Below, piece by piece: positions 9,583 through 20,985 of a stretch of DNA of 64,000 nucleotides (within the stretch, counting starts at the first letter, position 1; the number at the start of each line of letters is the position of its first letter). The stretch covers positions 177,001,600 through 177,065,599 of the forward strand of contig CM041293.1 in NCBI GenBank assembly GCA_023052935.1. The letters run 5' to 3'. Both the position numbers and the translations under genes were made by a program. This DNA comes from Piezodorus guildinii (taxonomy: Eukaryota; Arthropoda; Insecta; Hemiptera; Pentatomidae). The notes beneath the pieces are model-generated. The model was not told the origin of the DNA and did no database searches. It was given only the letters and a program-made list of their open reading frames with translations.

Positions 9583-9688
9583 CTGAAATTCCATCCTGAC
9601 GGGTTGGACAGTTTCCACGAGGTGGTGCCGAAGGACTTACTGCCCAGAGAGCTAGGTGGAAACCTTCAACCAATGGAGCATTATCAAA
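9583..9688 (+). CDS. CRAL-TRIO copy 1, exon for end of lipid-binding domain
   Basis: A 106-base exon (35 codons plus one base) between an acceptor in TTCTTTTTTAAG and a GTAAGT donor. It reads LKFHPDGLDSFHEVVPKDLL, then PRELGGNLQPMEHYQ. The LP-E-GG pattern is the conserved end of the CRAL-TRIO domain. The equivalent exon of the complete gene, 49637-49739, has 103 bases, the same entry and exit phases and the weaker version EEIPKDYNGKGPSVEELC. No stop or frameshift is present, so this copy may be functional. Confidence 0.85.
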
Positions 9689-9689
9689 G

Positions 9690-10318
9690 TAAGTAATTAG
9701 TAACAGAGATCAGAGTATATTTAATTCTTGATTAACCACCTACAAAATCTATCAGTATAATAAAATTATATATATAAGATTAAAAGGAGTTTGTAATCAT
9801 TTCAACGGCAAGGACCACCAAAATTCTAAATATTATTTATATCTTTAGATTTTTAGTGAGCTACATCGTATCACGTATAGTTCATGCTAAATACCGAAAT
9901 TAAGTATAATAGAAATGACCAAGTAGAGTATTCGAAATGAAATAAAAAGAACCAGGCTTTAGGAATTTACTTCAATCCGCGAAACATTGAATTATTAAAG
10001 TTTAAGTCTAAAACAACATAGGCATTTCTCTTAATGCTCGTTATAAAAAATCGTATGCGACACATCTGTCCTTTAAGATAATTATTTTCGAAATGTTAGA
10101 AGATGAGCAATTTTAAAACGGTAATTTTGCAGAAGCAGGCACACGTTAATTGGAACCCTATGATTTGACGTCATAAATTGATTCCACACAATATTTCTTG
10201 CAACTTAATTTACTTAGAACACTTTGATAGAAGCAACCGTATAAAAGGATCACGGAGTTTTTGAGCAAACCAAAACCCCTCTTTTCCATATAAGAGGAGC
10301 AGGTACCATTCAATAAAT
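9690..10318. other. Intron sequence, nothing recognised
   Basis: AT-rich sequence after the exon donor. No repeat shared with the rest of the window and no ORF of note. Confidence 0.5.
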
Positions 10319-10319
10319 A

Positions 10320-11207
10320 TAGGGTTGTTTCACATGAAATGTCCGTTTTTATAGTTTCTGAAATACATAAAGGATTTTGTAGGTCTCTTTTGTTTTCTTC
10401 CGAATGTTTACATATTTAAAGTAAACAGTTACTAATCCTCTTACCTTTTATTATAAACATTAGCTTCCCAATCAATTACCCACTTTTTAGTATACCTCCA
10501 AAATATGAACATGGAAACACGCGATTTTCGAGTAATATTTGTGTAACAACTTTAAACTCGGCCATTCAGCAGCCGAGGCCGCTAGAAATATTTGCATAGC
10601 GTTTGGGGAAGGGAGTTTAATGAACGACCATTCGCCGTTGGACTTGCCCCGAGGAAGAACTCCGTCCGTAATAGACAACGATGTCCTCAAACTACAGTAG
10701 AAGGAAACCCCTACCAAACACTTATAGGACTCACAGCACAACTAAATGCAAGTGCATCTACCGTTTCCAGACATTTAAAATCTATTGGAAAGTAAAAAAG
10801 CTCGATACATGGGTACCTCATGATCTCACTGAGCGACAGCAAGACCCCATGTTTCAAAACATGCCGTGCAAAAATTGAAAGAACTGGGCTACGAAGTTTC
10901 TTCCGCACCCACCATATTCTCCCGACTTGTCTCCAACAGATTACCAACTGTTCAGGAATTAAGACAATTTCATCAAAGAAAACTTTTTGAAAATGATGAT
11001 CAAGTGAAAAGTGCGTTTTCAGATTTTGTTTCACTTCAAAGCTCAGAGTTTTTTAGTTCGGGGATAAAAAAAAAAGTTTGTGTCACGTTGGGAAAAACGT
11101 GTAGAAAAGAAGGTAAATACTTCGAATAAAATTATCTTGTATTTATATAGTATTTTTAATAAAAATCCTTTACCTTGAAAACGGACATTTCATGTGACAC
11201 AACCCAA
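10320..11207 (+). mobile_element. Internally deleted mariner, copy 3
   Basis: Ends TAGGGTTGTTTC and ACAACCCAA, flanked by TA. Coding remnants are more decayed than in copy 1: a deletion removes part of the helix-turn-helix block near 10610. WVPHDLTERQQDPMFQN is followed by a stop, showing the same deletion junction as copies 1 and 2. Confidence 0.86.
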
Positions 11208-11717
11208 TATTATGACTTATTATTTTTTAAAATTATATTAAGGGATTTGATCACCTAATTCAGAATGTTTATCCTTTGTCATAAAAGCACATGATTTATT
11301 CATGAAATATGTTTATAATATTGATTTATTATAATATTGAAAATGATGGTTTAGATGAATTCAAAGAGAAGATAGAAGGGCTGGCAGAGTGGTACCGGAT
11401 AGAGGAAGGTCAGAGAAGAGAAGAGGCCGTAACAACTTAACTTTAATAAAATCATTAAACTCAAAGTTTAATTTTTTTATCAAGAAATGTATCCTTTATT
11501 TTTATATTGCGATTTTCACCACATTCAATTTACTTCGTACCATGAATAGATATACATAAATGTATGTATTGGATTGGCAAACAATCCTTTAGGTTTTGTT
11601 TTATTTATTTTTAATAATGAACCTCTGTAATGGACAAAAAAAAAAAATAATAAAAAATAAATGAATCCATTTACCCGCCTTCCGCGGCTTTATTCGCCAC
11701 AAAAATCCTGGGGCAAT
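11208..11717. other. Intron sequence with a small coding-like piece
   Basis: A 34-codon open stretch at about 11340-11445 (DGLDEFKEKIEGLAEWYRIE...) is rich in charged residues and unlike its AT-rich surroundings. It may be a LINE or host fragment, but I cannot assign it. An A-run lies at 11634-11647. Confidence 0.3.
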
Positions 11718-11935
11718 TAACGACGACCTTAATACCTAGACGTTGATATCAGCGGATGAGTTTTAAAATGGCGGCGGATTAAAAATGATTTAATGATGAA
11801 TCAGTTATTTTTGAAGATGGAGAAAAAATTTATGAATGTTTTTAACCCCTCAAAAAAAACGAATAATTATAAAACAACGAAAAAATTGAAATTGTACCCA
11901 TAAATACGCCTAAAACTCAGTTATTTTTTAATATG
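11718..11935 (+). repeat. Dispersed repeat D1, copy 1
   Basis: Shares CTAGACGTTGATATCAGC, AAAATGGCGGC and CAGTTATTTTTGAAGAT with the copy at 22288-22505. Class unknown; no terminal repeats seen. Confidence 0.65.
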
Positions 11936-12059
11936 TATTATATATAAAGTGTAGTTAAATGATTATGGAACTGTGCATATATTATCCAGGTCTTTGGTTC
12001 CAGTCAACCTGCGGAAGGAGAATTATTTATTTGTTGAATGTTTGAAAATTGCAATTTTT

Positions 12060-14974
12060 TGAATTGATGAAAAACAGGTAAATATATATATTGAATGGAT
12101 TCGATACCAAACTAAAAGAGAAAACCAAAAAAAAAAAATTTTATTGCAATTTTTTGTTTTTGAACATAAGAGCAGTAATATACATGTATGATATACCATT
12201 AGAAAGCTAAAGATTTTAGAAAAAATATTATCTTATACTCAAGCTTTTAAAAGTTAATAGAGGGTGATGAAAAGAAGAAAAAACTAACTGATTATTTTAG
12301 ATAATAATATCATATATTTTTTAATCAAACACATGTTTCTATATAAATACGATTTAATTAATTCTTTAATAGTTTCACGTATTACTTTGACTTACTATAT
12401 ATAGTAAGGGGAAGTATTGCGATCGTGAAAATTTTCGAATTTCAGTTTTCAACGGAAATACACGTTTTAGGGTCCCCTGAGTCCAAATAACCAAGTTCCG
12501 CAAAAAATCTGTGTGTGTGTGTGTGTCTGTGTGTGGTAACTCCCGGGCGGAAACGGTAAGTCCTATGAAACTGAAATTTCATATTTTAGACAACTATACG
12601 CCCGAGACGTGACAAAACTTTTTTCATCAAAATGAGCCAACCAGAAGAGGCACTTTTATACCATGCATTTTGCACCTTTTTTCGATTTTCTCAAAAACGG
12701 TTCCGACGATTTTGATTAAACTCGCTATATCGATGTAAAAATTTAATGGCTTTAATATCATGTAGTTTTATTTGGATAAAAAATGGTCTGACAGGGCTTA
12801 AATGCCGATATTTATAATTTTCCCTTCTCATTAAAGTACCTTTTAATTTTGTAGATTCAATAATATAACTAGATTATCTTGTTAAGTCTGATGAAAAAAC
12901 AGTTAAATAATAATTGAATAATCGATACCAAACTAAGAAGAAAGAAAAAAAAATTTTTATACAACTTTTTGTTTTTAAAACATAAGACTAATATACATGT
13001 ATGTATACATAGAAAGCTAAAGATTTTAGAAAAATTTATCTTATACTCAAGCTTTTAAAAGTTAATAGAGAGTGATGAATAAGAAGACAAAACTAACTGA
13101 TTATTTTAGATAATAATATAATATATTTTTTAATAAAAACATGTTTCTATATAAATACGATTTAATTAATTCTTTAATAGTTTCACGTATTACTTTCACT
13201 ACTTAATATAAATAAGGGGAAGTATTGCGATCGTGAAAATTTTCGAATTCCAGTTTCAACGGAAATAAAACATTTTAGGGTCCCCTGAGTCCAAATAACC
13301 AAGTCCCGCAAAAAGGTCTTTGTGTGTGTGATGTCTGTGTGTGGTAACTCTCGGCGGAAACGGTAATCCTATGAAACTGAAATTTCATATTTAGACAAAT
13401 ATACGCCCGAGACGTGACAAAACTTTTTTCATCAAAATGAGCCAACCAAAAGACCACTTAATACATGCATTTTGCAAACCTTTTTCGATTTTCTCAAAAA
13501 ACGTTCGACGATTTTGATTAAACTCGCTAAATCGATGTAAATTTTAATGGGCTTTAATATATGTAGTTTTATTTGGATAAAAATGGTCTGACAGGATTAA
13601 ATGCCGAATTTTAAATTTCTTCTCTAAAGTACCTTTAATTTTGTAGATTCAATGAATAAACTAGATTATTTTTAAGTCTGATGAAAAAAATTAAAATAAT
13701 AAATTGAATAAATTCGATACCCAACTAAAGGAGAAACAGAAAAATAATTTTATTTAATGCAATTCTCGTTTTGAACTTTAGAGCAGTAATATACATATAT
13801 GATATACCGTTGAAAGCTAAAGATTTAAAAAAAAATATCATTCTATACACAGCTTTTTAAAGTTAATAGAAGTGATGAAAAGAAGATAAAACTAACTGAT
13901 TATTTAAGATAATAATATAATAGATTTTTTAATAAAACCATGTTTTTACTATAAAACTTACGATTTATTAATCTTTAATAGTTTCAACGTATTAACATTC
14001 ACTAACATTATATGTAATGGGGAAGTATTCGATCGTGAAAATTTTCGAATTCAGTTTTCACGGAATTACACGTTTTAGGGTCCCTGAGTCCAAATAACCA
14101 AGTCCGCAAAAAGTTTCTGTGTGTTTGTAGATCTGTGTTGGTAAGCTCCGGGCGGAAACCGAAGTCTATGAAACTGAAATTTCATATTTTAACAACTAAA
14201 CGGCCCGAGACGTGACAAAACTTTTTCATCAAAATAGCCAACCAGAAGGCCACTTAATACCATGCATTTTGCACCTTTTTTCGATTTTCTCAAAAACGGT
14301 TTCCGACGATTTTTGATTAAACTCGCTATATCGATTAAAATTTAATGGGCTTTAATACATGTAGGTTTTTATTTTGGATAATAAATGGTCTGACAGGCTT
14401 AAATGCCGATATTTAAATTTTCTTCTCCTAAAGTACCTTTAATTTTGTAGATTCAATAATAAAACTAATTTATCTTGTTAAGTCTGATGAAAAAATAAAT
14501 ATAAATTGTCAAGAAATTCGATTACCCATAAAAGGAAAAAACAGAAAAAATATTTTTTTAATGCATATTTTCGTTTTTGAACTTTAGAGCAGTAATATAC
14601 ATATATCTAATACCGTTGGAAAGCTAAAGATTTAAAAAAAAAATATTCATTCCATACACAAGCTTTTAAAAGTTAATAGAGAGTTGATAAAAGAAGATAA
14701 AAACTAATGATTATTTAAGATACAATAATAATAGATTTTTTAATAAATACACATGTTTCTATATAAATTCAATTTGATTAATTTCTTAATAGTTTTCACG
14801 TTATTTTTATCTCTAACTCTATTTGAAAATTACTTTCATTGATTTTAAAAATCGAGGTAAGTGAAAGTCGTTGTGTTGCCCGCACCAGATTTTTTTTATC
14901 TCTAACTGTATTTGAAAATTCTTTCATTGATTTTAAAAATGGAGGTAAGTGAAAATCGTGTTGCCCGCACCAGA
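12060..14974 (+). mobile_element. Tandem array of the HINE-like family
   Basis: A partial unit (12060-12383) is followed by units starting at about 12384, 13192 and 13994, a period of some 805 bases. Each begins with a version of ACTTTCACTTAC plus a hairpin, then TATTGCGATCGTGAAAATTTT. Junctions run directly from TTTCACGTATT into the next hairpin, lacking the last 80 bases found in dispersed copies. Only the right-most unit has that end (GCCCGCACCAGAT), and there the final segment is doubled (14808-14895 and 14896-14974). Single-base gaps accumulate in the second and third units compared with dispersed copies. Confidence 0.85.
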
Positions 14975-15433
14975 TTTTTTTATCTAAATGATATGTTTCC
15001 AACGAAAATAATTACACGTTTTATTTTAATCAACTTAAAATACTTTTCAAATAGAAGTATATTTAATAGTTTATAAATTGTTTTTAACAGTCAACGTAAG
15101 TGAAAGTAGTGTTATTGTTTTTTTGCGCCAAACTCAAGACTCGGTTTTGTACACTACAATTATTTTAGGGGACTGTAATAAAATTTGCTTTTATTTATTT
15201 ATTTTATCGTTTACACATCAATACGATTTGTTCGGATCAAAGTCATATAAATATACAGTATATAATATAGATATTACATGAGGATGATAATTTATACTCT
15301 ATTAGCTACAGCAATCCCAGATGTCATGATTATACCGTGCTGTGCCTGGAGTAGGGGGAAACGAGGAACTACCGTAGCGTAGTGGCAGTCAGTTGGCAGG
15401 AGTCCGACCATTGGAGTTCCCAGCATTAAGTTC
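14975..15433. other. Nothing recognised
   Basis: AT-rich. An ORF at 15078-15281 has no family resemblance. AGTGGCAGTCAGTTGGCAG near 15385 is slightly GC-richer, without assignment. Confidence 0.45.
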
Positions 15434-15768
15434 TGTCAGGTGTAAAGAGGTAGTCTCATTAAATTGTATTCATACATTATTAAAGTGGAACAATAATAAT
15501 TATATCATTTTAATAATTACATAATTAAAGCATTATAAAAGAAATAATCATAAACAATGCCTTTTTTCTTGTTGTTTTGAACTTCATGTGCGGTACGTTT
15601 AAACCAAAAACACTTCGCTCACCTTCATGCATTAAGAAAAAAATCTCTTAAATAATATCACAGTAGAAATCACTACCTACAGCAGTTGCTATGGTTTATG
15701 GCTTTTCCGCCATTCTCAGTTCACATTTAATGACTTGATAAGTTTTATTCTGGTTTTATTAGTTTTAC
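15434..15768 (+). repeat. Direct duplication, left copy
   Basis: About 330 bases starting TGTCAGGTGTAAAGAGG are repeated at 16254-16574 with few changes (GCTTTTCCGCCA, TTCGCTCACCTTCATG shared). The copies flank a truncated HINE-like element. Confidence 0.85.
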
Positions 15769-15769
15769 A

Positions 15770-16253
15770 TCCACTTACTATATATAGTAAGAGAAAGTAT
15801 TGCGATCGTGAAAATTTTAGAATTCCAGTTTTCAACGGAAATACAAAGTTTTAGGGTCCCCTGAGTCCAAATAACCAAGTCTCGCAAAAAGGTCTGTGTG
15901 TGTGTGTGTGGTAACTCCCGGGCGGAAACTCTTAAGTCCTATGAAACTGAAATTTCATATTTAAGACAAATATACGCCGGAGACGTTACAAAACCTTTTT
16001 CATCAAAATGAGCTTACCAGAAGAGCCACTTTATACCATGCATTTTGCACCTTTTTTCGATTTTCTCGAAAACGGTTCCGACGATTTTGATTAAACTCGC
16101 TATATCGATGTAAAATTTATTGGGCTTTAATATAATTTAGGTTTCATTCGGATTAAAATTGTGTGACAGAACTAAAATGCCGATATTTTAAATTTTCTTT
16201 CCCTAAAGTACCTTTAATTTTGTTGATTCTATAAAAATAACTATATTATCTTG
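15770..16253 (+). mobile_element. HINE-like family, hairpin-end half
   Basis: Starts at TCCACTTACTATATATAGTAAG and runs through the GATCGTGAAAATTTT, GT-microsatellite, CCCGGGCGGAAAC and CCATGCATTTTGCACC blocks. It breaks off at AACTATATTATCTTGT, where the right duplication begins. Confidence 0.85.
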
Positions 16254-16574
16254 TGTCAGGTGTAAGGAGGTAGTCTCATTAAATTGTATTCATACATTAT
16301 TAAAGTGGAACAATAATAATTATATCATTTTAATAATTAAAGCATTATAAAAGAAATAATCATAAACAATGCCGTTTTTTCTTGTTGTTTTGAACTTCTT
16401 GTGCGGTACGTTTAACCAAAAACATTTCGCTCACCTTCATGCATTAAGAAAAAAAAAAATCTCTTAAATAATATCAAAGTAGAAATCACTACCTACAACA
16501 GTTTCTCTGGTTTATGGCTTTTCCGCCACCCTCCGTTGACTTTGATAAGTTTTATTCTGGTATTATTAATTTTT
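16254..16574 (+). repeat. Direct duplication, right copy
   Basis: Second copy of 15434-15768; a 7-base deletion near 16340 and a few substitutions distinguish it. Confidence 0.85.
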
Positions 16575-17009
16575 TAACAGTATATAAAACATCTACGATA
16601 TTAATGTTATTTTGATCGATTGATTTTCTACTTGAGAAGAACTTTCTTATTATTTTATTGCAAATACCTGACTACATTTCATTAAGGATATTAAAACAGT
16701 TAATTATTAGGTATAAACAAAATAAAAAAGATAACTTAGTACCCTAGCTGACTGTATAAAGGAGGATAACCCCTAATCCATACTGTTAGTGTATTTTTCG
16801 AGAAAATTGTAAATTTAATAATATCGGAATATAGCAAAAAAAGTAGCTCTAATATTTCATTTATATTAAAAAGTTGACCCAGAAAATAAAATAAATAATG
16901 AGATAGTTCGGATGGCGGTCAAATTGCTTCTCGATACTTGGCTGGATAATAATAATTACTTTTTGTCATTTTTTTACGGTTTTTAAAAAATGTTTTACGA
17001 ACTTCTACT
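16575..17009. other. Nothing recognised
   Basis: AT-rich intron or intergenic sequence with no supported ORF or repeat. Confidence 0.5.
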
Positions 17010-17287
17010 CGATTGGGGTGTAGAGGCTAGCGTAACAATCTTCTATGCCCAAGGTCGAGGGTTCAAACACGGCAGATAGCCCTAGAGTTTTTTAATTGGA
17101 GTAAAAAATTCTTATTTATGCCATCCTTCGGCGGGGACGTAAAAATGCTGTCCCGATCCTGAGCGATACCAGGTACTCGTTAAAGACCCCTTTCTAATTA
17201 AACATGGATAGGCAAAATTTAAGACTCCCACTAAAGCATTGTCCAATCAGCCACAACACTATAAACTGGCGTTAAATAGATAAACAA
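17010..17287 (+). mobile_element. SINE-A, nearly full length
   Basis: Head with GGGTGTAGAGGCTAGCG (A box), weak B box GGTTCAAAC, body blocks CCATCCTTCGGCGGGG, TACTCGTTAAAGACC, ATGGATAGGCAAAATTT and the 3' block ending GCGTTAAATAGATAAACAA. Confidence 0.8.
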
Positions 17288-17705
17288 TTCAAACCTTTGT
17301 TGCCATTCCAGAACATGATGTTTCATGATGGACTCACCGGCAATCCATAATTTTCTTTTGAAGTAAACCCAGAGGTCTAGAAGTAGGCCCAGGTATATCG
17401 TCCTAAAATCATAGGGCCATCTGTCATGTTTGAACCCACGACCAGGGTCCATATTGTATGAAGTCTGTCGTGGAGATGTTTACAATTTTCTTCAGCAATA
17501 TCTGGAGTTCTGAGCTAAATCCTTGTGAATTAGGTCATTTGTCACATGGTGCATCCACGGTTTAGAATTCTTGAGATGATGTGGTTTTAGACAGAGCCCT
17601 ATAGTATATTCCGTATGTTTATAAAGATCTGATAAGTACTTGATTGATAGTGATTTTAGTGTATAAGGATGATTTTGAGCTTTTGTCAAGTAGCCTGGAT
17701 AATAG
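17288..17705. other. Nothing recognised
   Basis: Two minus-strand ORFs (17231-17452, 17492-17737) overlap SINE sequence and show no domain. No repeat identified for the middle of the stretch. Confidence 0.4.
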
Positions 17706-17772
17706 TAAAAAAAATGCGGTCCCGAGCCTATACTCATTGAATATCGTTATTCCTAATTAAACCTAGATAGGA
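17706..17772 (+). mobile_element. SINE-A internal fragment
   Basis: GGTCCCGAGCCTATACTC and TAATTAAACCTAGATAGG match the SINE-A middle. It is cut off by the HINE-like copy that starts at 17777. Confidence 0.6.
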
Positions 17773-17776
17773 AAAA

Positions 17777-18658
17777 TCTGGTGCGGGCCACACACGACTT
17801 TCACTTACCTCCATTTTTAAAATCAATGAGAGAATTTTCAAATACAGTTAAAGATAAAAATACGTGAAACTATTAAAGAATTAATTAAATCGAATTTATA
17901 AAGAAACATATGTTTTATTAAAATATCTATTATATTATTATCTAAAATAATAAGTTAGTTTTATCTCCTTTTCATCACTCTCTATTAACTTTTAAAAGCT
18001 TGAGTATAAGATAATATTTTTCTAAAATCTTTAGCTTTCCAACGGTATATCATACATGTATATTACAGCTCTTATGTTCGAAAACAAAAAAATTGCATTA
18101 AAAATATTTTTTTTCTGTTTTCTTCTTTAGTTAGGTATCGAATTTATTCAACTTATATATTTAACTGTTTTTCTTTAGCGGTAACAAGATAATATAGTTA
18201 TTTTTATAGAATCAACAAAATTAAAGGTACTTTAGAAGGAGAAAATTTAAAATCTCGGCATTCAAGCCCTGTCAGACTATTTTAATCAGAATGAAACCTA
18301 CATGATATTAAAGCCTATTGAATTTTACATCGATATAGCGAGTTTAATCAAAATCGTCGGAACCGTTTTTAGGAAAATCATAAAAAGGTGCAAAATGCAT
18401 GTTATAAAATGGCTCTTCTGGTTAGCCGATTTTGATGAAGTTTTTGTAATATCTCGGGGGTATAGTTGTCTTAAATATGAAATTTCAGTTTCATAGGACT
18501 TCTCGTTACCGCCCGGGAGTTACCACACACAGACCTTTTTGCGAGACTTGGTTATTTGGACTCAGGGGACTCTAAAATGTGTATTTCCGTTGAAAACTGG
18601 AATTCGAAAATTTTCGCGATCGCAATACTTTCCCTTACTATATATAGTAAGTGAAAGT
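17777..18658 (-). mobile_element. HINE-like family, full-length copy
   Basis: In the minus (proposed native) orientation it starts A|TCTGGTGCGGGC and carries subterminal ACTTTCACTTACC. It ends with hairpin ACTTTCCCTTACTATA/TATAGTAAGTGAAAGT followed by AAAAA. It is one of the most complete dispersed copies and serves as a reference for the family: about 880 bases, no coding capacity, A/T-run target. Confidence 0.88.
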
Positions 18659-19138
18659 AAAAATGTATGCTGCTTCTTTGGAATACTGCATCAAAATGAC
18701 TCCTTCAGCGGGATAACTCAAGTATCAAAGATTCTTCTCAGTAACATCATGCTCAACCGAACCGTAAGCCAAAAGCAACATTTGATAAAATCCAAGGATT
18801 TAAGTCATAATACGGTTCAATGATTTTTAAAAATAAATCGGATAAGCGAATTAATTATTTTTTTTATATACTCCGTTGTTTTTAAATTAGTTCTCTCATT
18901 GGAATAGAAATCGGGAATGAATAATTTAAAAAAGGAACACTAATTACCAATATACGTTTTTGTATTGGTCTTAAATTCTTCTTCACATATAATAACAAGT
19001 AAATAAAAACAAGATATTCACATAGTAAGTAGCCTTTATGTTTATTAATCATAATATCAAAAGGTCAGGCGATTATTTAAAAAAAAATTTATAACTATGA
19101 ATTTATATTAATAAATGCATCATTGGTAGAACAGATTA

Positions 19139-19178
<40 letters not shown>

Positions 19179-19286
19179 GAATTCTTAAAACTTTTAAATT
19201 CTCTACATATGTCCACTTTATATACATCGTTTGAGGTGCATCCCGCAGGTTTGATGCTGCGTTTTTTATATATTCTTATCTCTATC
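18659..19286. other. Nothing recognised apart from a TA microsatellite
   Basis: AT-rich intergenic or intron sequence; the (TA)n tract at 19141-19176 is listed separately. Confidence 0.5.
19141..19176. repeat. (TA)n microsatellite
   Basis: An uninterrupted run of about 15 TA units. Confidence 0.9.
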
Positions 19287-19672
19287 TTTACTTTCCTGTG
19301 TATGAAATATAAGATAAGAAAAATTATTACGGTTGTGAAAATTTTAAATTCAGGTTAATCAAAGAAATACCCGTTCTAAACTCCCGTGTCTTTTGTTTTG
19401 TTATATCGATGTAAAATTTAATTGGCTTTAATGTCATGTAGGTTTCATTCTGATTGAAATAGTCTGACAAGAGCTTAAATGCCCAATTTTAATTCCTCTA
19501 AAGTACCTTTAATTTTGTACATTTTAAAAAAAAATCATATCATCTCGTTAGCATTGATAAATATTGGGTTAATATATAATTTGAACGAATTCGATACCCT
19601 ACTATAGGAGAAAAGAGCAAACATATATTTTGTATGCGATATTTGTGTTTTTGAACATATGAACATAGTAAT
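19287..19672 (+). mobile_element. HINE-like family, decayed copy with internal deletion
   Basis: Retains GGTTGTGAAAATTTTAAATTC and then jumps to TATATCGATGTAAAATTTAA and AGGTTTCATTCTGATTGAAA. Several hundred bases between are gone. More diverged than neighbouring copies. Confidence 0.7.
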
Positions 19673-20304
19673 ATAATAATAATAATAAAATGATAATAAT
19701 ACGAGTAATAAATTCTTTATTATCCTGGGACGTCCCTTTAGAATAAAATATATAAGAATTAGAGTAAATTAAATACATATAAACAAGTTAATAATAACTT
19801 TTGTAATATATACGTATTTAAATGAGAAGAAAATAACAACAAAAAAAAAAAAAGCTTATTTACAATTCTATTAAAGCCTGGATATTCATCAAGTGATTAA
19901 ATATGCGGGATTTGAAGGTAAAAAGAGAGTTGGAGTGACGGATGGAAGGAGGATAGAATTCCATATTATTATATTTCGTTAACATGAACAACAAACCTAA
20001 ATGATATTCTATATACATTTAATATTTTACTAGGAAAAATAAACACTGAGAGCAGCTTTGGGTTAATTAATGGCTCTAGAACTCTCATTTTCCAAGTTCT
20101 GCCAATCTACTGTAACTGATTTTGTGGAACCAACATTAAGAGGAAACTGATTAATATTTTTTAATTATTTTGTTTTTGTCTATGTAATGTTTTTTTTGTC
20201 CATTATGCATTATTTTTAATTCCGCTTTAAACTATATATGGGATAATTTTTTTTTTTTTTAAATTGTACCTCTATCAACCACGAAGGTTCTTAGGTACAC
20301 TGGG
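19673..20304. other. Nothing recognised
   Basis: Contains an AAT-rich simple stretch at 19676-19690 and TTCTTTATTATCCTGGGACG, which could be an old LINE tail, but I cannot support that. Confidence 0.4.
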
Positions 20305-20435
20305 TTCCGAAGCTGTGCGATGTCAGGTACTCGTCGTTAAAGATACTATTCTAACTAAACTTGAATAGGAAAAATTTAGGACTCCCACTATATCATTGTC
20401 TGGTTAGCCACAGTGCTATTAATGTGACGATAACT
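20305..20435 (+). mobile_element. SINE-A, 3' half
   Basis: CTGTGCGATGTCAGGTACTC, then ACTCCCACTATATCATTGTC and GTTAGCCACAGTGCT. It lies directly upstream of the candidate terminal exon at 20513. Confidence 0.7.
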
Positions 20436-20512
20436 GAATATACTAACGACTGTAACAACTAAAATAAAATTTGTAATATCAAAGTATAATTAAATGTTCT
20501 TTATTTATTTAG

Positions 20513-20550
20513 GCCAACTTGTGACCGCTCACATGAATATGCGTAAGTAG
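20513..20550 (+). CDS. Candidate last coding exon or micro-exon of CRAL-TRIO copy 1
   Basis: A TTTATTTATTTAG acceptor joins in phase to the single base left by the 9583-9688 exon and gives SQLVTAHMNMRK followed by TAG. The complete gene has KKYYNMIREYKPW at this place. The stop falls where that copy has the W of PWF. Inside the reading frame, GTAAGT at 20543 is an excellent donor, so the alternative is a 30-base micro-exon (20513-20542) that splices onward to an exon I could not find. Either copy 1 is C-terminally short or its end is lost. Confidence 0.4.
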
Positions 20551-20617
20551 TGATGATCCTATTCAATAACATATCATCGTATAGAATCTTCAGACCTAAA
20601 AAAGAGTATATTACGTG

Positions 20618-20655
20618 ACCAAGGGCCTACACGGCCTGTCGCGCCAAGTGGAAAA
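20618..20655 (+). mobile_element. SINE-C tail fragment
   Basis: CCAAGGGCCTACACGGCC followed by TGTCGCGCCA is the 3' end of SINE-C. Confidence 0.65.
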
Positions 20656-20761
20656 TTCTTAAAAAAACTTTGTTTTTCTCATTCCCCATTTATTTTTCAA
20701 ACATACACAATAAAATATGTAGATACATAAAACGTCAGAGTAATGAAACGTAGGATTATTA

Positions 20762-20985
20762 ATGAGTATTGAGATCGTGAAATATTTCGGATTCGTGTTT
20801 TCACTGGAAATACACGTATTAGAGTCCTCTGAGTCCAAATGACCAGCCCATGCGTTAACTGCATATACGTGAAATTTTAAATTTTAGAAGCGCATAGGCC
20901 TGAGATGTTACAGTAACTTAAAAAAAAAAAAATCGGTGAAACAAAAGAGCTACTTTATGCCATGCATTTTACACATTTTTCCACT
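20762..20985 (+). mobile_element. HINE-like family, decayed fragment
   Basis: TATTGAGATCGTGAAATATTT, a TGAGTCCAAATGACCA block and CCTGAGATGTTACAG match the family, with the GT microsatellite lost. Confidence 0.65.
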
